Shown here: positions 27,200 through 40,044 of the stretch, piece after piece
Numbering within the stretch: position 1 is the first letter of the stretch
Layout of the letters: each line of letters starts with the position of its first letter
DNA from: Vibrio comitans
Lineage (GTDB): Bacteria > Pseudomonadota > Gammaproteobacteria > Enterobacterales > Vibrionaceae
NCBI GenBank assembly: GCA_024346835.1
Contig: AP024866.1
Span: 2,356,001 to 2,420,000 of the forward strand
DNA: 64,000 nucleotides
Direction of reading: 5' to 3'
Made by a program: the position numbers and the translations under genes
The notes under the pieces: generated by a model
The model's database searches: none
Seen by the model: the letters and a program-made list of their open reading frames with translations, nothing else
What the model was told of the DNA's origin: nothing

Positions 27200-29344
27200 T
27201 CAAGATTCACATTTCACAAAGTAAATTAATAAGCAGGTCTCTGGGTCTTGTATTGGCAGTGACAATCCAATTTGCTTTAGCACACTGCCATGCACCCTTA
27301 CTTCTTCGTTAGATCGTAGTTGTTCAATCCAATTGGGGTAATGCTTCATTATCCCTTCCCCATGCTCTGGAAGCTCCAATAGAATTAGCTGGTAAAGTGC
27401 ATCTTCATCAAGCATATCCAATAAAACGGGCTCAGGTAATGAATAATCTGGCATCGCCTTCTGACAGATAGCCAGTAACAACTGAGTATCGTCGTAAACA
27501 CCGTATGCATTTCTCGTCTTATCACAACTATCAAGCACAAACGAATGGCCACTGTGCAATAACTCTCGATGTTGTTTATGTAGTTGAATGTATTTGGCAA
27601 ATGCCTTGCGCTCTTGTTCACTCTCTTTGACAGGGTCTAGCTCTACTCCCATGTGCCCAAACAGTGCAGTAACACCTCGTAAATTGATGCTGTGTTGGCG
27701 ACGCGTGGTGTGACTGTGTGCGGGACCAATATGAGTGCCTAACACCTCCGGCGGAAAAAATAGGCTCATATTTTGTTGTATAGTTTGCCTCTCAAGGGCG
27801 TCATTGCAATCCGAACTCCAGAACCTATGTGTACGCTTTAGCACCTCATAATCCATTCGACCACCGCCAGAAGAGCATGACTCTATCTCAACCTTAGGAT
27901 GCGCCCCTCTTAGCTTGTCCACTAAGCGATAGAAAGCTAAGGTTTGCCCTCGAACAGCAGCCTTCCTTTTATGGCTTGGCTGAAGCAACTCCCTGTTCAT
28001 ATCCCACTTAACGTAGGCAATATTATGCTGACTCAATAAGTCATCAAGACAGTGGTACAAGTATTCAAAACACTCGGGTATTTGTAGATTGAGCACCAAT
28101 TGGTTACGCCCTGTCGTCAATGGGTACCTTGGCGTGCTTAACACCCATTCTGGATGTGCTCTAAATAGATCCGAGTCAGGGTTTACCATCTCTGGCTCAA
28201 CCCAGATACCAAACTCCATACCCAGCTGATTTACGTGTTCAATCACAGGATTCAGCCCCTTAGGGTACTTCGCTGTATCTAGAACCCAGTCCCCTAATGC
28301 GGCTTTATCGTTGTTACGCCCTTTGAACCAGCCATCATCAATGATGAAGCGTTCGACTCCCATTTGAGCCGCTTCACTTGCCATCTGGCAAATATAGTCA
28401 GGATCATGCTCAAAATAGATACCTTCCCATGTATTTAGGTGAACTGGGCGAGGTTTGTCTTGGTCAAGCTGTAAGATATTTTGACGAACAAAGCGATGAT
28501 TTTCAGCTCGTAATCCATTAAGACCACTGCAGCTATAAGAGCTATAGAGTGTCGGCGAGGTGTAGCTTTCACCGTGCTTGAGGCTCACCTCTCCAGACAT
28601 CAGCAATTCACCCGTTTGCACAAATCGCCGACCATCGCTTTTGGCTTCTACTCGCCAGTGATGATTCCCACTCCAGCCAAGATGGAAAGCCCAAACCTCT
28701 CCTGTTTGATGAGTAAAGGCTTTATTGCCGACAATACAGCCAGGAAAGTATTCATGGGAGGTACGCCCTCGGCGATTCTCTTGTGTAAAAGCGCCATGCT
28801 CAATATTATGTCGCTGAGATTGAAACTCTCGGCTCCAGCGACCCGAGAATGACATGACCTCTTTGGCTCGATAAGGAATAGGAATCGTGAGTGCTAGTTT
28901 TTCTAGCTGATAGTCGGCTTTGTTGTGATTTCTGAGGCTGATTGATTTACTGAGCACACCGCTTTGACTATCGAGCTGCAGGTCGATTGTGATGGAAAGT
29001 TTAGCAAGCTCGTCCTTACATTCAATCGTCAACCTCTCTCCATTGAGGGTATGGCTTGTATATTGAAATACAGGGGCCCAGTTATTGCCTTGATGGTGCC
29101 CCTCAAGTCCAGAGGAGCCGAAACTACCGCGTCCGATTTCAGGACAAAGAGTGACAGGCACATCCACATCTAGTCTCGCTTGGGATACAGCTCTATCGAT
29201 GATGGCTAAAATCTCAGACTCTGAGGTTAAATCAAGGATAGCCTTGCCCCAGTAAACAATCTCTGGAGCAGGCGATAACCTAACGATTAGGGAAGATATT
29301 TGGCTATTTAGCTGCACAAAATCGTGAGATAGTTCTTGAGACAC
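27200..29344 (-). CDS. Alpha-galactosidase, glycoside hydrolase family 36
   Basis: Hydrolyses terminal alpha-1,6-galactosyl residues (melibiose, raffinose). The GH36 nucleophile motif is KWDMNRE near residue 470 and the acid/base motif is WSSDCNDALERQ near residue 540, with ESCSSGGGRMDYE between them. The frame is open to an ATG at 29377, but AAAGGAG stands 5 bp before a GTG at 29344. I therefore start there, giving about 714 residues (MSQELSHDF). It is the last gene of lacZ-ATPase-alpha-galactosidase, 64 bp behind the ATPase gene. No signal peptide is seen, so it acts in the cytoplasm on imported sugar. Confidence 0.92.
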   Translation of the reverse strand: MSQELSHDFVQLNSQISSLIVRLSPAPEIVYWGKAILDLTSESEILAIIDRAVSQARLDVDVPVTLCPEIGRGSFGSSGLEGHHQGNNWAPVFQYTSHTLNGERLTIECKDELAKLSITIDLQLDSQSGVLSKSISLRNHNKADYQLEKLALTIPIPYRAKEVMSFSGRWSREFQSQRHNIEHGAFTQENRRGRTSHEYFPGCIVGNKAFTHQTGEVWAFHLGWSGNHHWRVEAKSDGRRFVQTGELLMSGEVSLKHGESYTSPTLYSSYSCSGLNGLRAENHRFVRQNILQLDQDKPRPVHLNTWEGIYFEHDPDYICQMASEAAQMGVERFIIDDGWFKGRNNDKAALGDWVLDTAKYPKGLNPVIEHVNQLGMEFGIWVEPEMVNPDSDLFRAHPEWVLSTPRYPLTTGRNQLVLNLQIPECFEYLYHCLDDLLSQHNIAYVKWDMNRELLQPSHKRKAAVRGQTLAFYRLVDKLRGAHPKVEIESCSSGGGRMDYEVLKRTHRFWSSDCNDALERQTIQQNMSLFFPPEVLGTHIGPAHSHTTRRQHSINLRGVTALFGHMGVELDPVKESEQERKAFAKYIQLHKQHRELLHSGHSFVLDSCDKTRNAYGVYDDTQLLLAICQKAMPDYSLPEPVLLDMLDEDALYQLILLELPEHGEGIMKHYPNWIEQLRSNEEVRVHGSVLKQIGLSLPIQDPETCLLIYFVKCES

Positions 29345-29408
29345 AGTGACTCCTTTGACAGGATCACAAGAACTCACTCATGATCGCGGCATCATAGATA
29401 ACGGTAGG

Positions 29409-30494
29409 CTAAAGGTTAGTAATACAGTTACCCTCAAAGAATAGATGGCAATTATCAGTATCAAAGCTTAGCTGCAATTCATCGCCGCGCTTAATCTCTT
29501 TGTCGCCACTGACATGCACCTTGTAATTGTCATAGCCACCCACTTGACCAAATAAGTAGGTGCTGTTGCCCAAGCGCTCAACGGCCTGAGTAATAAACTG
29601 AAGAGTGTGCTCGCCATTTTGTTCAATAGACAGATGCTCAGGGCGAACGCCAAAAATCACCTTATCGCCAAGTTCAAGAGAGCTCACATCTGCGGGAATT
29701 GAAAACACTTGCTCATCAGGGGTTCGTATCGTTGCACTATTGTCTACCATATCGACCACAACAGCAGGCAACATGTTCATCTTTGGTGAGCCAATAAACC
29801 CTGCGACAAATTCGTTGGCTGGTCGATTATAAAGCTCTAAGGGAGAGCCTACCTGCTCAATATTGCCTAAACGTAACACCACAATCTTATCCGCCAGTGT
29901 CATCGCTTCAACCTGATCGTGAGTAACATAAACCATAGTGTTTTGAAGCTCATCGTGTAGAGAAGCAATCTGCAATCGCATATCTACACGCAGCTCTGCA
30001 TCGAGGTTTGATAAAGGCTCATCAAACAAAAACACCTTGGGATCGCGCACAATCGCACGGCCTATAGCCACCCTTTGACGTTGACCGCCGGATAGTTCTT
30101 TAGGCTTACGATGCAGTAAGCTCTCTAACTGCAAAGCGGTTGCTGCCGCCATGACTTTTTCTGAGATCAAGGTTTTATCAACGCCGTTCATACGCAAACT
30201 AAAACCCATGTTCTCTTCAACAGTCATGTGAGGGTATAAGGCATAGGTTTGAAAGACCATAGCAATACCACGCTCGGCAGGATCGACCTCGTTAACCACT
30301 TCATCATCGATCTCTAGAATACCAGAGGTGATCTCCTCAAGCCCTGCAATTAGGCGAAGCAAGGTGGATTTCCCGCACCCTGATGGGCCAACAAAAACCA
30401 CAAATTCACCATTCTTAATATCAAGATCAACACCATGGATGATTTCAGTATCACCAAAGGATTTAACTAGGTTGGTCAGTTTTATGTTCGCCAT
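29409..30494 (-). CDS. Sugar ABC transporter ATP-binding protein (MsmK/UgpC/MalK type)
   Basis: 361-residue ATPase of the CUT1 class. Walker A is GPSGCGKST near residue 37, the signature is LSGGQRQRVAIGRA near 135, and Walker B is VFLFDEPLSNLDAE. A C-terminal TOBE/regulatory domain (about 240-355) contains FGVRPEHLSIEQ. It lies between lacZ (37 bp upstream) and the alpha-galactosidase gene. Being the only such ATPase in the block, it most likely powers the two-permease importer at 21-24 kb. Confidence 0.93.
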   Translation of the reverse strand: MANIKLTNLVKSFGDTEIIHGVDLDIKNGEFVVFVGPSGCGKSTLLRLIAGLEEITSGILEIDDEVVNEVDPAERGIAMVFQTYALYPHMTVEENMGFSLRMNGVDKTLISEKVMAAATALQLESLLHRKPKELSGGQRQRVAIGRAIVRDPKVFLFDEPLSNLDAELRVDMRLQIASLHDELQNTMVYVTHDQVEAMTLADKIVVLRLGNIEQVGSPLELYNRPANEFVAGFIGSPKMNMLPAVVVDMVDNSATIRTPDEQVFSIPADVSSLELGDKVIFGVRPEHLSIEQNGEHTLQFITQAVERLGNSTYLFGQVGGYDNYKVHVSGDKEIKRGDELQLSFDTDNCHLFFEGNCITNL

Positions 30495-30531
30495 TACTCG
30501 TTCCTTGTTGGCCTCAATCTAATCAAGATGA

Positions 30532-33630
<3,099 letters not shown>

Positions 33631-33673
33631 TTAACCGCCTAAAATACTAAGAATCAGATTTACTCTGAACTGA

Positions 33674-33689
33674 ATGAAAGCGTTTAAAT
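33674..33689 (-). promoter_or_regulatory. GalR-like operator upstream of lacZ
   Basis: ATGAAAGCGTTTAAAT matches the E. coli GalR pattern GTGKAANCGNTTNCAC at 9 of 13 defined positions, with the CG centre intact. It lies 44 bp before the lacZ start, downstream of the CRP box, where repression is plausible. Confidence 0.45.
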
Positions 33690-33766
33690 CAACATAGCAA
33701 TAAAAAGAGGGTTAAATTCTGAGATGGGCAACAGAAATTAGAAGATATTTGAATTTAAAACCAAGC

Positions 33767-33782
33767 TGTGGTTCACATCACA
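33767..33782 (-). promoter_or_regulatory. CRP box upstream of lacZ
   Basis: TGTGGTTCACATCACA fits TGTGA-N6-TCACA with one mismatch, and flanking bases fit the 22-bp site well. It is centred about 145 bp before the lacZ start. A TATCTT at 33742-33747 on the minus strand could be the -10 hexamer. Confidence 0.7.
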
Positions 33783-33811
33783 TGTTTTAGCCAGCACGTA
33801 TACAACGAAAA

Positions 33812-33840
33812 ATATAAAATGGGGAGGTACTACACTCCCC
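33812..33840 (-). terminator. Terminator of the tad operon
   Basis: GGGGAG (33821-33826) pairs with CTCCCC (33835-33840), followed on the minus strand by ATTTTATATTTTT. It is 15 bp after the tadD stop. Confidence 0.85.
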
Positions 33841-33854
33841 TTCTATTTCAACAT

Positions 33855-34886
33855 TTAACCTGCAGATTCAACAGGGTCCACTTTACTTAATCTAACCTCT
33901 GACAAGGCTCTCTCAAGGTTCTCATTAGCAACCTTATAGTATGAAGGGTTTTTATCAATAGCCTGTTGGAAGAATGGAATAGCTTCATCAGGCTTTCCTC
34001 TCAACATCAAAAAATAGCCCACATTATTTAAAGCCTCAAAGGTCGTCATATTTCGTTTAAAAATATTCAACGCCTGCCTATTATCACCCAGAGCAATATA
34101 GATTAGCGCGAGATTATTCAGAGCTTTCTCGTTCTCTGGGTCCCTTTTTAATGCTCTATTCGTTATTCTTTGAGCTAAGTAGTAACTTCCACTCATATAA
34201 TGAGAGTAACCCAGATTAATAATGGCTTGTGTTGAATTAGGGTTAATTTCCAATGCTCTTTCGTAATAACGTTTAGCTATATCATGGTTTTCTTCAACAT
34301 CAGATAAAATCCCTAAGGCCATATAGCTCCTATATGGACTATCTGAGTCAAAAGGTAAATTGCCCAAAGTCTCTTCTGTCACCTCTGTATAACTTGTCAA
34401 AATATCAGAATTGTTCAAACGTACTTGGTCTGCATTTATTGCTCTGAAAAAATAAGTTTTCCCTTCCGATGTCAAACCTTGCTTAGTGTACAACAACCCT
34501 AATTCTTCCAATGACTTAACATCATTTTCATCATACTCCAGAGCTTTCATATACGCTTTTTCAGCAAGTGCGAAGTTCCCCTTTGCTGAATGAATCCTAC
34601 CTACCGTGTATAAAGTCTTGTTTTGATGAGTGGCATCTGAAAATGAAAGTGAACGTAAATACTCATACAGTGCTAAATCATAATTCTTATTGCCAAGTGC
34701 TGTGTCACCACGAGCAATGGCTTCCATTTCTGACTTCGGTGGTTCTTCATTTGTTAAAGAATCAACTGGTTTACCAGCGTATAAAGAACTGTCAAACTCT
34801 ACAGGTTCTGGCTCTGAAGATGCACATGCTATTAGCATTGAACACATAAGAATTGAAAATACACTTTTCCTTATTACTTCTTCCAT
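33855..34886 (-). CDS. tadD: TadD-like TPR lipoprotein
   Basis: A predicted lipoprotein with tetratricopeptide repeats, needed for Flp pilus assembly in the family and probably a secretin chaperone. The signal ends in the lipobox LIAC near residue 21. Repeats run from about 55 to 330, with clear units such as AKRYYERALEINPNSTQAIINLGYSHYMSG-type helices and DEAIPFFQQAIDKNPS. AAGGA lies 8 bp before the ATG at 34886, better than the ATG two codons earlier. It is the last gene of the tad operon, followed by a terminator. Confidence 0.88.
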   Translation of the reverse strand: MEEVIRKSVFSILMCSMLIACASSEPEPVEFDSSLYAGKPVDSLTNEEPPKSEMEAIARGDTALGNKNYDLALYEYLRSLSFSDATHQNKTLYTVGRIHSAKGNFALAEKAYMKALEYDENDVKSLEELGLLYTKQGLTSEGKTYFFRAINADQVRLNNSDILTSYTEVTEETLGNLPFDSDSPYRSYMALGILSDVEENHDIAKRYYERALEINPNSTQAIINLGYSHYMSGSYYLAQRITNRALKRDPENEKALNNLALIYIALGDNRQALNIFKRNMTTFEALNNVGYFLMLRGKPDEAIPFFQQAIDKNPSYYKVANENLERALSEVRLSKVDPVESAG

Positions 34887-34901
34887 TATCATCTTCCTTA
34901 A

Positions 34902-35846
34902 CTATTTTAGCGCATCAAACAGTGTCATTAGCCCGGGACCAAGAGCAACAATGAAAAAGCAAGGCCAAATAAATATAACCATTGGAAACAGCATTTTCGT
35001 TGGAATTTTCGCCGCTACTTCTTCCGCTGCTTGCGTCCTTTTATCTCGATAATCTTCTGTATATTCGCGCAATGAATTAGAGATACTGCCACCAATCTTA
35101 GATGCGTGAGATAACATACTAACCAATCCCATCAACTCATCCACGCCAGTTCTAACTACAAGTTCGCGAAAAGCGACAGGCATTTCAACACCAGCTTGGA
35201 TCTTTGAACAGACGACATCTAGTTCATCTGAAAAATCTTGGTGGCTTATCGCTATTTCCTCACCGACTCTTTTAAGAGAGGCATTGAAACCTAAACCGGA
35301 TTCAGTACACACTACCAATAGATCCAAAGCATCCGGCACTGAAGCTCTAATTTTGTCTTGTCGCTCTGAAACTAACCTAGCCAACATTAAATTAGGTCCA
35401 AATAATCCCAGAAATAATGCAGCAATAATTACAAGTGCGACGTAGTCTGACTCCTGCATTAAAATATATGCGCCGGCAGATATAAACAAGCCGATGAGAA
35501 CAGTTACGAGCTTGATAGCATAAAAAAATGATAGAGCGTTTCCGTCATAAAACCCGGCTTGAATCAACTGTGATTGGACGCTCTCTCTTTCCTTTTTACT
35601 GTTTGGCACCATCATAGGAGCCAAGTTATCTAATATACCATTCATTTTTGATGAATCTTTATCAGAATCAGCGCCACCTTTTATTGATTTTAGCTTACGT
35701 TTTAAAGGGTTATTAGTCCCAATCACCAATACCCCTATCGACAGTACTGCTAGTGTAGTCCCTAATAGAACCATCAATAAAAAGATATTATTTCTAGTTA
35801 GTAAACTAGAAGTATTAAGCCATGATGTAATCTCGTTAACGTCCAT
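34902..35846 (-). CDS. tadC: TadC inner-membrane protein (type II secretion F family)
   Basis: 314 residues with a T2SF domain at about 165-295 (VPDALDLLVVCTESGLGFNASLKRV, then ELVVRTGVDELMGLVSML). It has an N-terminal transmembrane helix, a central pair and a C-terminal helix. With TadB it forms the inner-membrane platform on which the TadA ATPase acts. The gene starts 3 bp from the end of tadB. Confidence 0.93.
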   Translation of the reverse strand: MDVNEITSWLNTSSLLTRNNIFLLMVLLGTTLAVLSIGVLVIGTNNPLKRKLKSIKGGADSDKDSSKMNGILDNLAPMMVPNSKKERESVQSQLIQAGFYDGNALSFFYAIKLVTVLIGLFISAGAYILMQESDYVALVIIAALFLGLFGPNLMLARLVSERQDKIRASVPDALDLLVVCTESGLGFNASLKRVGEEIAISHQDFSDELDVVCSKIQAGVEMPVAFRELVVRTGVDELMGLVSMLSHASKIGGSISNSLREYTEDYRDKRTQAAEEVAAKIPTKMLFPMVIFIWPCFFIVALGPGLMTLFDALK

Positions 35847-35849
35847 TTA

Positions 35850-36815
35850 TCACACCTTAATATTAATTATTTTTCTAATCCACAATGCGCCTATCAACAA
35901 ACTAATAATGCCAAAAGAAATTGCAGATATACCTCTAGGGTCTGTAATTAAAAGCTCAGCATGTGAAGGGTTGATAAACATTGTCAATATATAAAGTGCA
36001 AATGGTGATAAAACCAAAATCCAAGAAGAGAGTCTAGCCTCAGCTGACAAGGTTCTAATTTTTCGAGAAAGCTTGAATCTAGCCCTTAGCACTTTCGAAA
36101 CTTTATCTAGATTCTCAGTCAGATTCCCGCCAGTTTCTTTTTGTAAAATAACAGCACTAGAAAAAGCTAACATCGAAATGGTTGGTGTCCTATCGACCAT
36201 CTGCAATATAGCCAACCTCATATCGTAGCCAAAATTCAAAAGGTTAAAGGTTTTCTTAAACTCAATGCCTATAGGGTCGGGTAGTTCATCGCCTACTTCT
36301 TTGAAAGCTTGATTTATGGTTTGCCCAGCTTGTAGTACCCTTTTAATGATATCTAACCCTTCAGGCAACTGCTCTTCAAATTTTTGGAGGCGATTTGTAA
36401 TCTTTTTTTGTATATAAAAGTAGACAATTATCCAAACGCTTAGGAAAAGTGCTGCACTGACGTACCATAAATGTCCAGAGAAAATAGAGATAGATAGTAC
36501 AATCAAACTTGCAAATAGAGTCCAAGCTAAAAGTTTGCCCAAAGTTACTGACATACCAGCCAACTCAAGCATTTTTTTTAAGTCAGCAAACATTGGTAAT
36601 TTAACCAACTGACGTTCAAAAGGGGTCATTTCTTTCAAGTAGTACTCGTGTAGCAATGATAGACTCTCATCGTCCAACTTTTGCTGTGCTTGCTTCAGTC
36701 GTTTTGTCAACTCCCCATGTTTAGCTTTTTTGCCAGCTACTGGAAGCAATAACGCCTGGGAAATAAATAGTACAGCAAAAAATAGTAGTACTAGAAACAA
36801 TCCTAAATCATTCAT
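35850..36815 (-). CDS. tadB: TadB inner-membrane protein (type II secretion F family)
   Basis: 321 residues with an N-terminal helix, two central helices at about 95-140, a T2SF domain (EEQLPEGLDIIKRVLQAGQTINQAFKEV; TGGNLTENLDKVSKVLRARF) and two C-terminal helices. It is the platform partner of TadC. It lies 11 bp from tadA and 3 bp from tadC in the operon. Confidence 0.93.
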   Translation of the reverse strand: MNDLGLFLVLLFFAVLFISQALLLPVAGKKAKHGELTKRLKQAQQKLDDESLSLLHEYYLKEMTPFERQLVKLPMFADLKKMLELAGMSVTLGKLLAWTLFASLIVLSISIFSGHLWYVSAALFLSVWIIVYFYIQKKITNRLQKFEEQLPEGLDIIKRVLQAGQTINQAFKEVGDELPDPIGIEFKKTFNLLNFGYDMRLAILQMVDRTPTISMLAFSSAVILQKETGGNLTENLDKVSKVLRARFKLSRKIRTLSAEARLSSWILVLSPFALYILTMFINPSHAELLITDPRGISAISFGIISLLIGALWIRKIINIKV

Positions 36816-36826
36816 GATAATCTCGA

Positions 36827-38275
36827 CTATTTAAAATTTGGAGATTGGAATATTTCAAACGGCAAGTCCAACCCACGTTTGATTAGGCTATCGTGGCAAC
36901 TTGGAACTATACCAGTTGCTACATAGTCACCAATAATATTTCCACCTTCGTCTATCCCCTGCCGTTGAAACTTAAATATCTCAGACATGGTAATAATGTC
37001 ACCTTCCATACCATTAATTTCACAGATACTAACCATTCTGCGCTTACCATCTTCTTGGCGTTCCATTTGCACCACCATATGAATGGCTGAAGCAATCTGA
37101 GATCTCAAGTTTTTAGCCGACATGTTCCATCCAGCCATTGCAAACATATTCTCAACACGGCTTAACGCATCACGAGGCGTGTTGGCATGAATAGTGGCTA
37201 ATGAACCATCGTGACCAGTATTCATTGCTGCCAACATATCAACGGCCTCAGAACCACGAACCTCACCAATAACAATGCGATCAGGCCTCATACGGAGTGA
37301 GTTCTTAACTAGGTCACGCTGACTAATTTCCCCTTTCCCCTCGAGGTTGGCAGGCCGAGTCTCAAGGCGAATAATATGAGGTTGTTGTAGTTGAAGCTCT
37401 GCTGAGTCTTCTATTGTTACGATACGCTTATCACTTGGGATAAATGAAGAGAATATATTTAATGTTGTTGTCTTACCTGAGCCTGTACCACCAGATATAA
37501 GTATATTCAACTCACCTTTGACAGCTGCTTCTATCAATTTAGCCATTTGAGGTGATAGTGAATTAAACTCGAGCATATTTTCCATATTGAGACGATCAAC
37601 TGCAAACCGTCGTATTGAGACTGAAGCACCATCAATGGCCAAAGGTTGAATTATTGCATTTACACGAGAGCCATCTTTTAAACGAGCATCTACCATCGGA
37701 GAAGCCTCATCTATTCTGCGTCCAACTTGGCTCACTATTCGATCTATAATGTTTCTTAAATGCTTCTCATCCAAGAAAGTGTGCGGTGTTTTCTGTAACT
37801 TACCAAATCGTTCTACATAAACATTTTTAGGCCCATTGACCAATATATCAGAAACGCTTTTGTCATGAAGTAATGGTTCCAATGGCCCCAATCCAAACAC
37901 TTCGTCTTCGATTTGTTTTACGACTCGCTTTCTTCCTTCTAAACTTATTGGGTGTGTAGTGTCATCATTCATCAATTGATGCAGCGCTTCTTGTAGCTCC
38001 TTTTTTGCTCGATTTTCTTCTAAATTAGAAAGTACACCAAGGTCTAATGTTTCAAGAAGCTTTTTATGAAAGTAATGCTTCACGTCTAATTCTTGCTTCA
38101 GATGTTTGTCACTGCCGGTCGATGTACTTTGAACGATTGGCTTTGCCTCTGCCTCTACAACTTTTTGGGGCTGAGGCACTTTCATTTGGTCCTTTTCTTC
38201 AACATCTCCCATAGGAGCTTCCGTTCTAGCTTTTTGCTCAAAATCTGGATTAATATTCTTTCTTTTAAAAAACAT
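36827..38275 (-). CDS. tadA: TadA/CpaF pilus assembly ATPase
   Basis: 482-residue secretion ATPase of the VirB11/PilT superfamily that drives Flp pilus assembly and, in some systems, retraction. Walker A is ISGGTGSGKTTT near residue 270. Asp box, Walker B and His box regions are IVTIEDSAELQL, DRIVIGEVRGSEAVDML and GHDGSLATIHAN. The N-terminal 70 residues are charged and poorly conserved. It sits between tadZ and tadB. Confidence 0.95.
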   Translation of the reverse strand: MFFKRKNINPDFEQKARTEAPMGDVEEKDQMKVPQPQKVVEAEAKPIVQSTSTGSDKHLKQELDVKHYFHKKLLETLDLGVLSNLEENRAKKELQEALHQLMNDDTTHPISLEGRKRVVKQIEDEVFGLGPLEPLLHDKSVSDILVNGPKNVYVERFGKLQKTPHTFLDEKHLRNIIDRIVSQVGRRIDEASPMVDARLKDGSRVNAIIQPLAIDGASVSIRRFAVDRLNMENMLEFNSLSPQMAKLIEAAVKGELNILISGGTGSGKTTTLNIFSSFIPSDKRIVTIEDSAELQLQQPHIIRLETRPANLEGKGEISQRDLVKNSLRMRPDRIVIGEVRGSEAVDMLAAMNTGHDGSLATIHANTPRDALSRVENMFAMAGWNMSAKNLRSQIASAIHMVVQMERQEDGKRRMVSICEINGMEGDIITMSEIFKFQRQGIDEGGNIIGDYVATGIVPSCHDSLIKRGLDLPFEIFQSPNFK

Positions 38276-38289
38276 AGTTCATCCTAAAC

Positions 38290-39507
38290 TCAAGAAAATA
38301 TCTTACCTAACCAGCCTTTTGACTGCCCATCGTCGGTAGGGGATATAGAAGCCGCCAACCTTCCAACAGCCTCAGAAATAGATGACTTTTTCTTATTCAT
38401 TGAAAAAGGCTTACCTAAATTGGAACTCTCGTTTACTGTTTTATAGTCATTTGGAAGAACATGCACTCTAAACTGACCAAGCGCTTCTTCTATATCTGTT
38501 ATTTTTAAATGTTGTTTTTTGTCATACCGATTAACAACAACTTCTAGTTGTTCTCTCGACAAACCGAACTCCAACTCGACTACATTAAGCATGTCATTAG
38601 TGTTTTTTATAGATACATAACTTTGTTGTGCTATAAAAAATACTTTGGTCGCTTGAGATATTATCGAGCTATAATTTGCTTCTATTCCGCGCGAAAGATC
38701 CGCTACGATATGCGTATAATATTCCCTAAGTGACGGGACTACTGTGTGTAACCCTCTAGCTTTAAGTTCGTTCTCAATAGGATGCATTTGATGAAAGTTT
38801 AAAAAACTGAGGCCCGACGAATGCTCAGTAGCTAAGGTTTGTAAAGAAATTTCATCTAATTCGTTAGCACCGTCAATAATATCATGAAGCCCATATTGTG
38901 GCTTGAGATCTAAGTAGTCTTGGATTGCGCCAAATTGCACATCCAAATCCAGGTACAGTACGTTATTCTTTTTATTTTTAGCTAATTCTATAGCTGTGTT
39001 TAAAGAAACAGTTGAAGCTCCGCTCCCCCCTTTGCTATTAACAAATACATGTAATTCAGCCAGGTCACGACTTGCTATTTTTTCATCTGAAACAGCAGTA
39101 AGAAACGATGCAATACCTTCCAATTTTATAGTTTCTGATAAAAAGTCAGACGCACCAATTCTTAAAGCCACTTTCAAATCAAAACTGTTACTTTCATCAC
39201 CAAACACAACAAGAGAAGAATTGCTATTTTGCAATATTAGGCTATTCGCATACAGCTCAGTTAATTTCTGAGACCAATCATTCTCTGCTTGGATGAACAC
39301 TAAATCCGGCGTAGCTCTATCTTTAATACTTTGAGAGTTAAACTGCGAAAGATTAATAAACTCAATAACAACATTTGTGCATCGCTTCAACTCTGATTCC
39401 ATGTGTCGTTTGAAGCTATCCGAGCTATAAACCATCCACAAATTAACTTGACTCTTCAGTACTAGTCTAAAGTTATCATCAGCATTCATACGTACTACTT
39501 CACTCAT
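38290..39507 (-). CDS. tadZ: TadZ/CpaE-like ParA/MinD-family localisation protein
   Basis: 405 residues. The N-terminal third (about 1-140) resembles an atypical receiver domain, and the rest is a ParA/MinD-type ATPase fold. The P-loop reads SKGGSGASTV, lacking the usual lysine before Ser/Thr, a change seen in TadZ-type proteins. YLDLDVQFGAIQDYLDL is the Walker A' region. TadZ places the Tad machinery at the cell pole in other bacteria. An AAGGA lies just before the ATG. Confidence 0.88.
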   Translation of the reverse strand: MSEVVRMNADDNFRLVLKSQVNLWMVYSSDSFKRHMESELKRCTNVVIEFINLSQFNSQSIKDRATPDLVFIQAENDWSQKLTELYANSLILQNSNSSLVVFGDESNSFDLKVALRIGASDFLSETIKLEGIASFLTAVSDEKIASRDLAELHVFVNSKGGSGASTVSLNTAIELAKNKKNNVLYLDLDVQFGAIQDYLDLKPQYGLHDIIDGANELDEISLQTLATEHSSGLSFLNFHQMHPIENELKARGLHTVVPSLREYYTHIVADLSRGIEANYSSIISQATKVFFIAQQSYVSIKNTNDMLNVVELEFGLSREQLEVVVNRYDKKQHLKITDIEEALGQFRVHVLPNDYKTVNESSNLGKPFSMNKKKSSISEAVGRLAASISPTDDGQSKGWLGKIFS

Positions 39508-39537
39508 TCTTCCTTGACCTCTAAAAAATCCGTTTAA

Positions 39538-40044
39538 TTATAAGCAACTTGGGCCTGCAATCTCGTTTCCATCACCGTCTGGTCGGTATATTCCTAAACT
39601 TTCTGACGGTAATATAGTTTCAAACGCCGGAATACCTACATTATCACCCAGTAAACTAGAAAGAAGAGTAAAGCCAAAACTAAAATTTTCTACCTTTGCA
39701 CGAACAAATTTAATTTCCAGAAAGTCTTCATTTGTAATTGTCCCAGTACCAGAATAGATCGTCACACCAGTATCATCTAAATAATCTATCTTCAACATAC
39801 TCGGTTCATAATCAGTTGGTGCGATAGAAATTATGCTATTGAGCCCGGGAATGACACTACCTTGGTCAATCTCACAAACTGTCGCCATCCTTGCTGCTTT
39901 TCTCGTCATTTCATTGAGCATTTGCAAAGAAAAGACAAACTTGGATAACTCCAAGACTCCAAATAAACAAATCAGTAGCACTGTTGATACGATACTGAAC
40001 TCGATCACAGATATGCCATTTTGTTTTTTCATATTAAATATCAC
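39538..40044 (-). CDS. tadF: TadF-like pseudopilin (TadE/TadG family)
   Basis: 168 residues with one N-terminal hydrophobic helix preceded by the prepilin-like QNGISVIEFS (G, then E at +5). The TadE-like helix continues LLICLFGVLELSKFVFS and is followed by the conserved RKAARMATV. The GTG at 40044 overlaps the upstream stop (GTGA); ATG 40032 is an alternative without a clear ribosome site. Whether it should be called TadF or TadE cannot be decided from sequence alone. Confidence 0.8.
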   Translation of the reverse strand: MIFNMKKQNGISVIEFSIVSTVLLICLFGVLELSKFVFSLQMLNEMTRKAARMATVCEIDQGSVIPGLNSIISIAPTDYEPSMLKIDYLDDTGVTIYSGTGTITNEDFLEIKFVRAKVENFSFGFTLLSSLLGDNVGIPAFETILPSESLGIYRPDGDGNEIAGPSCL

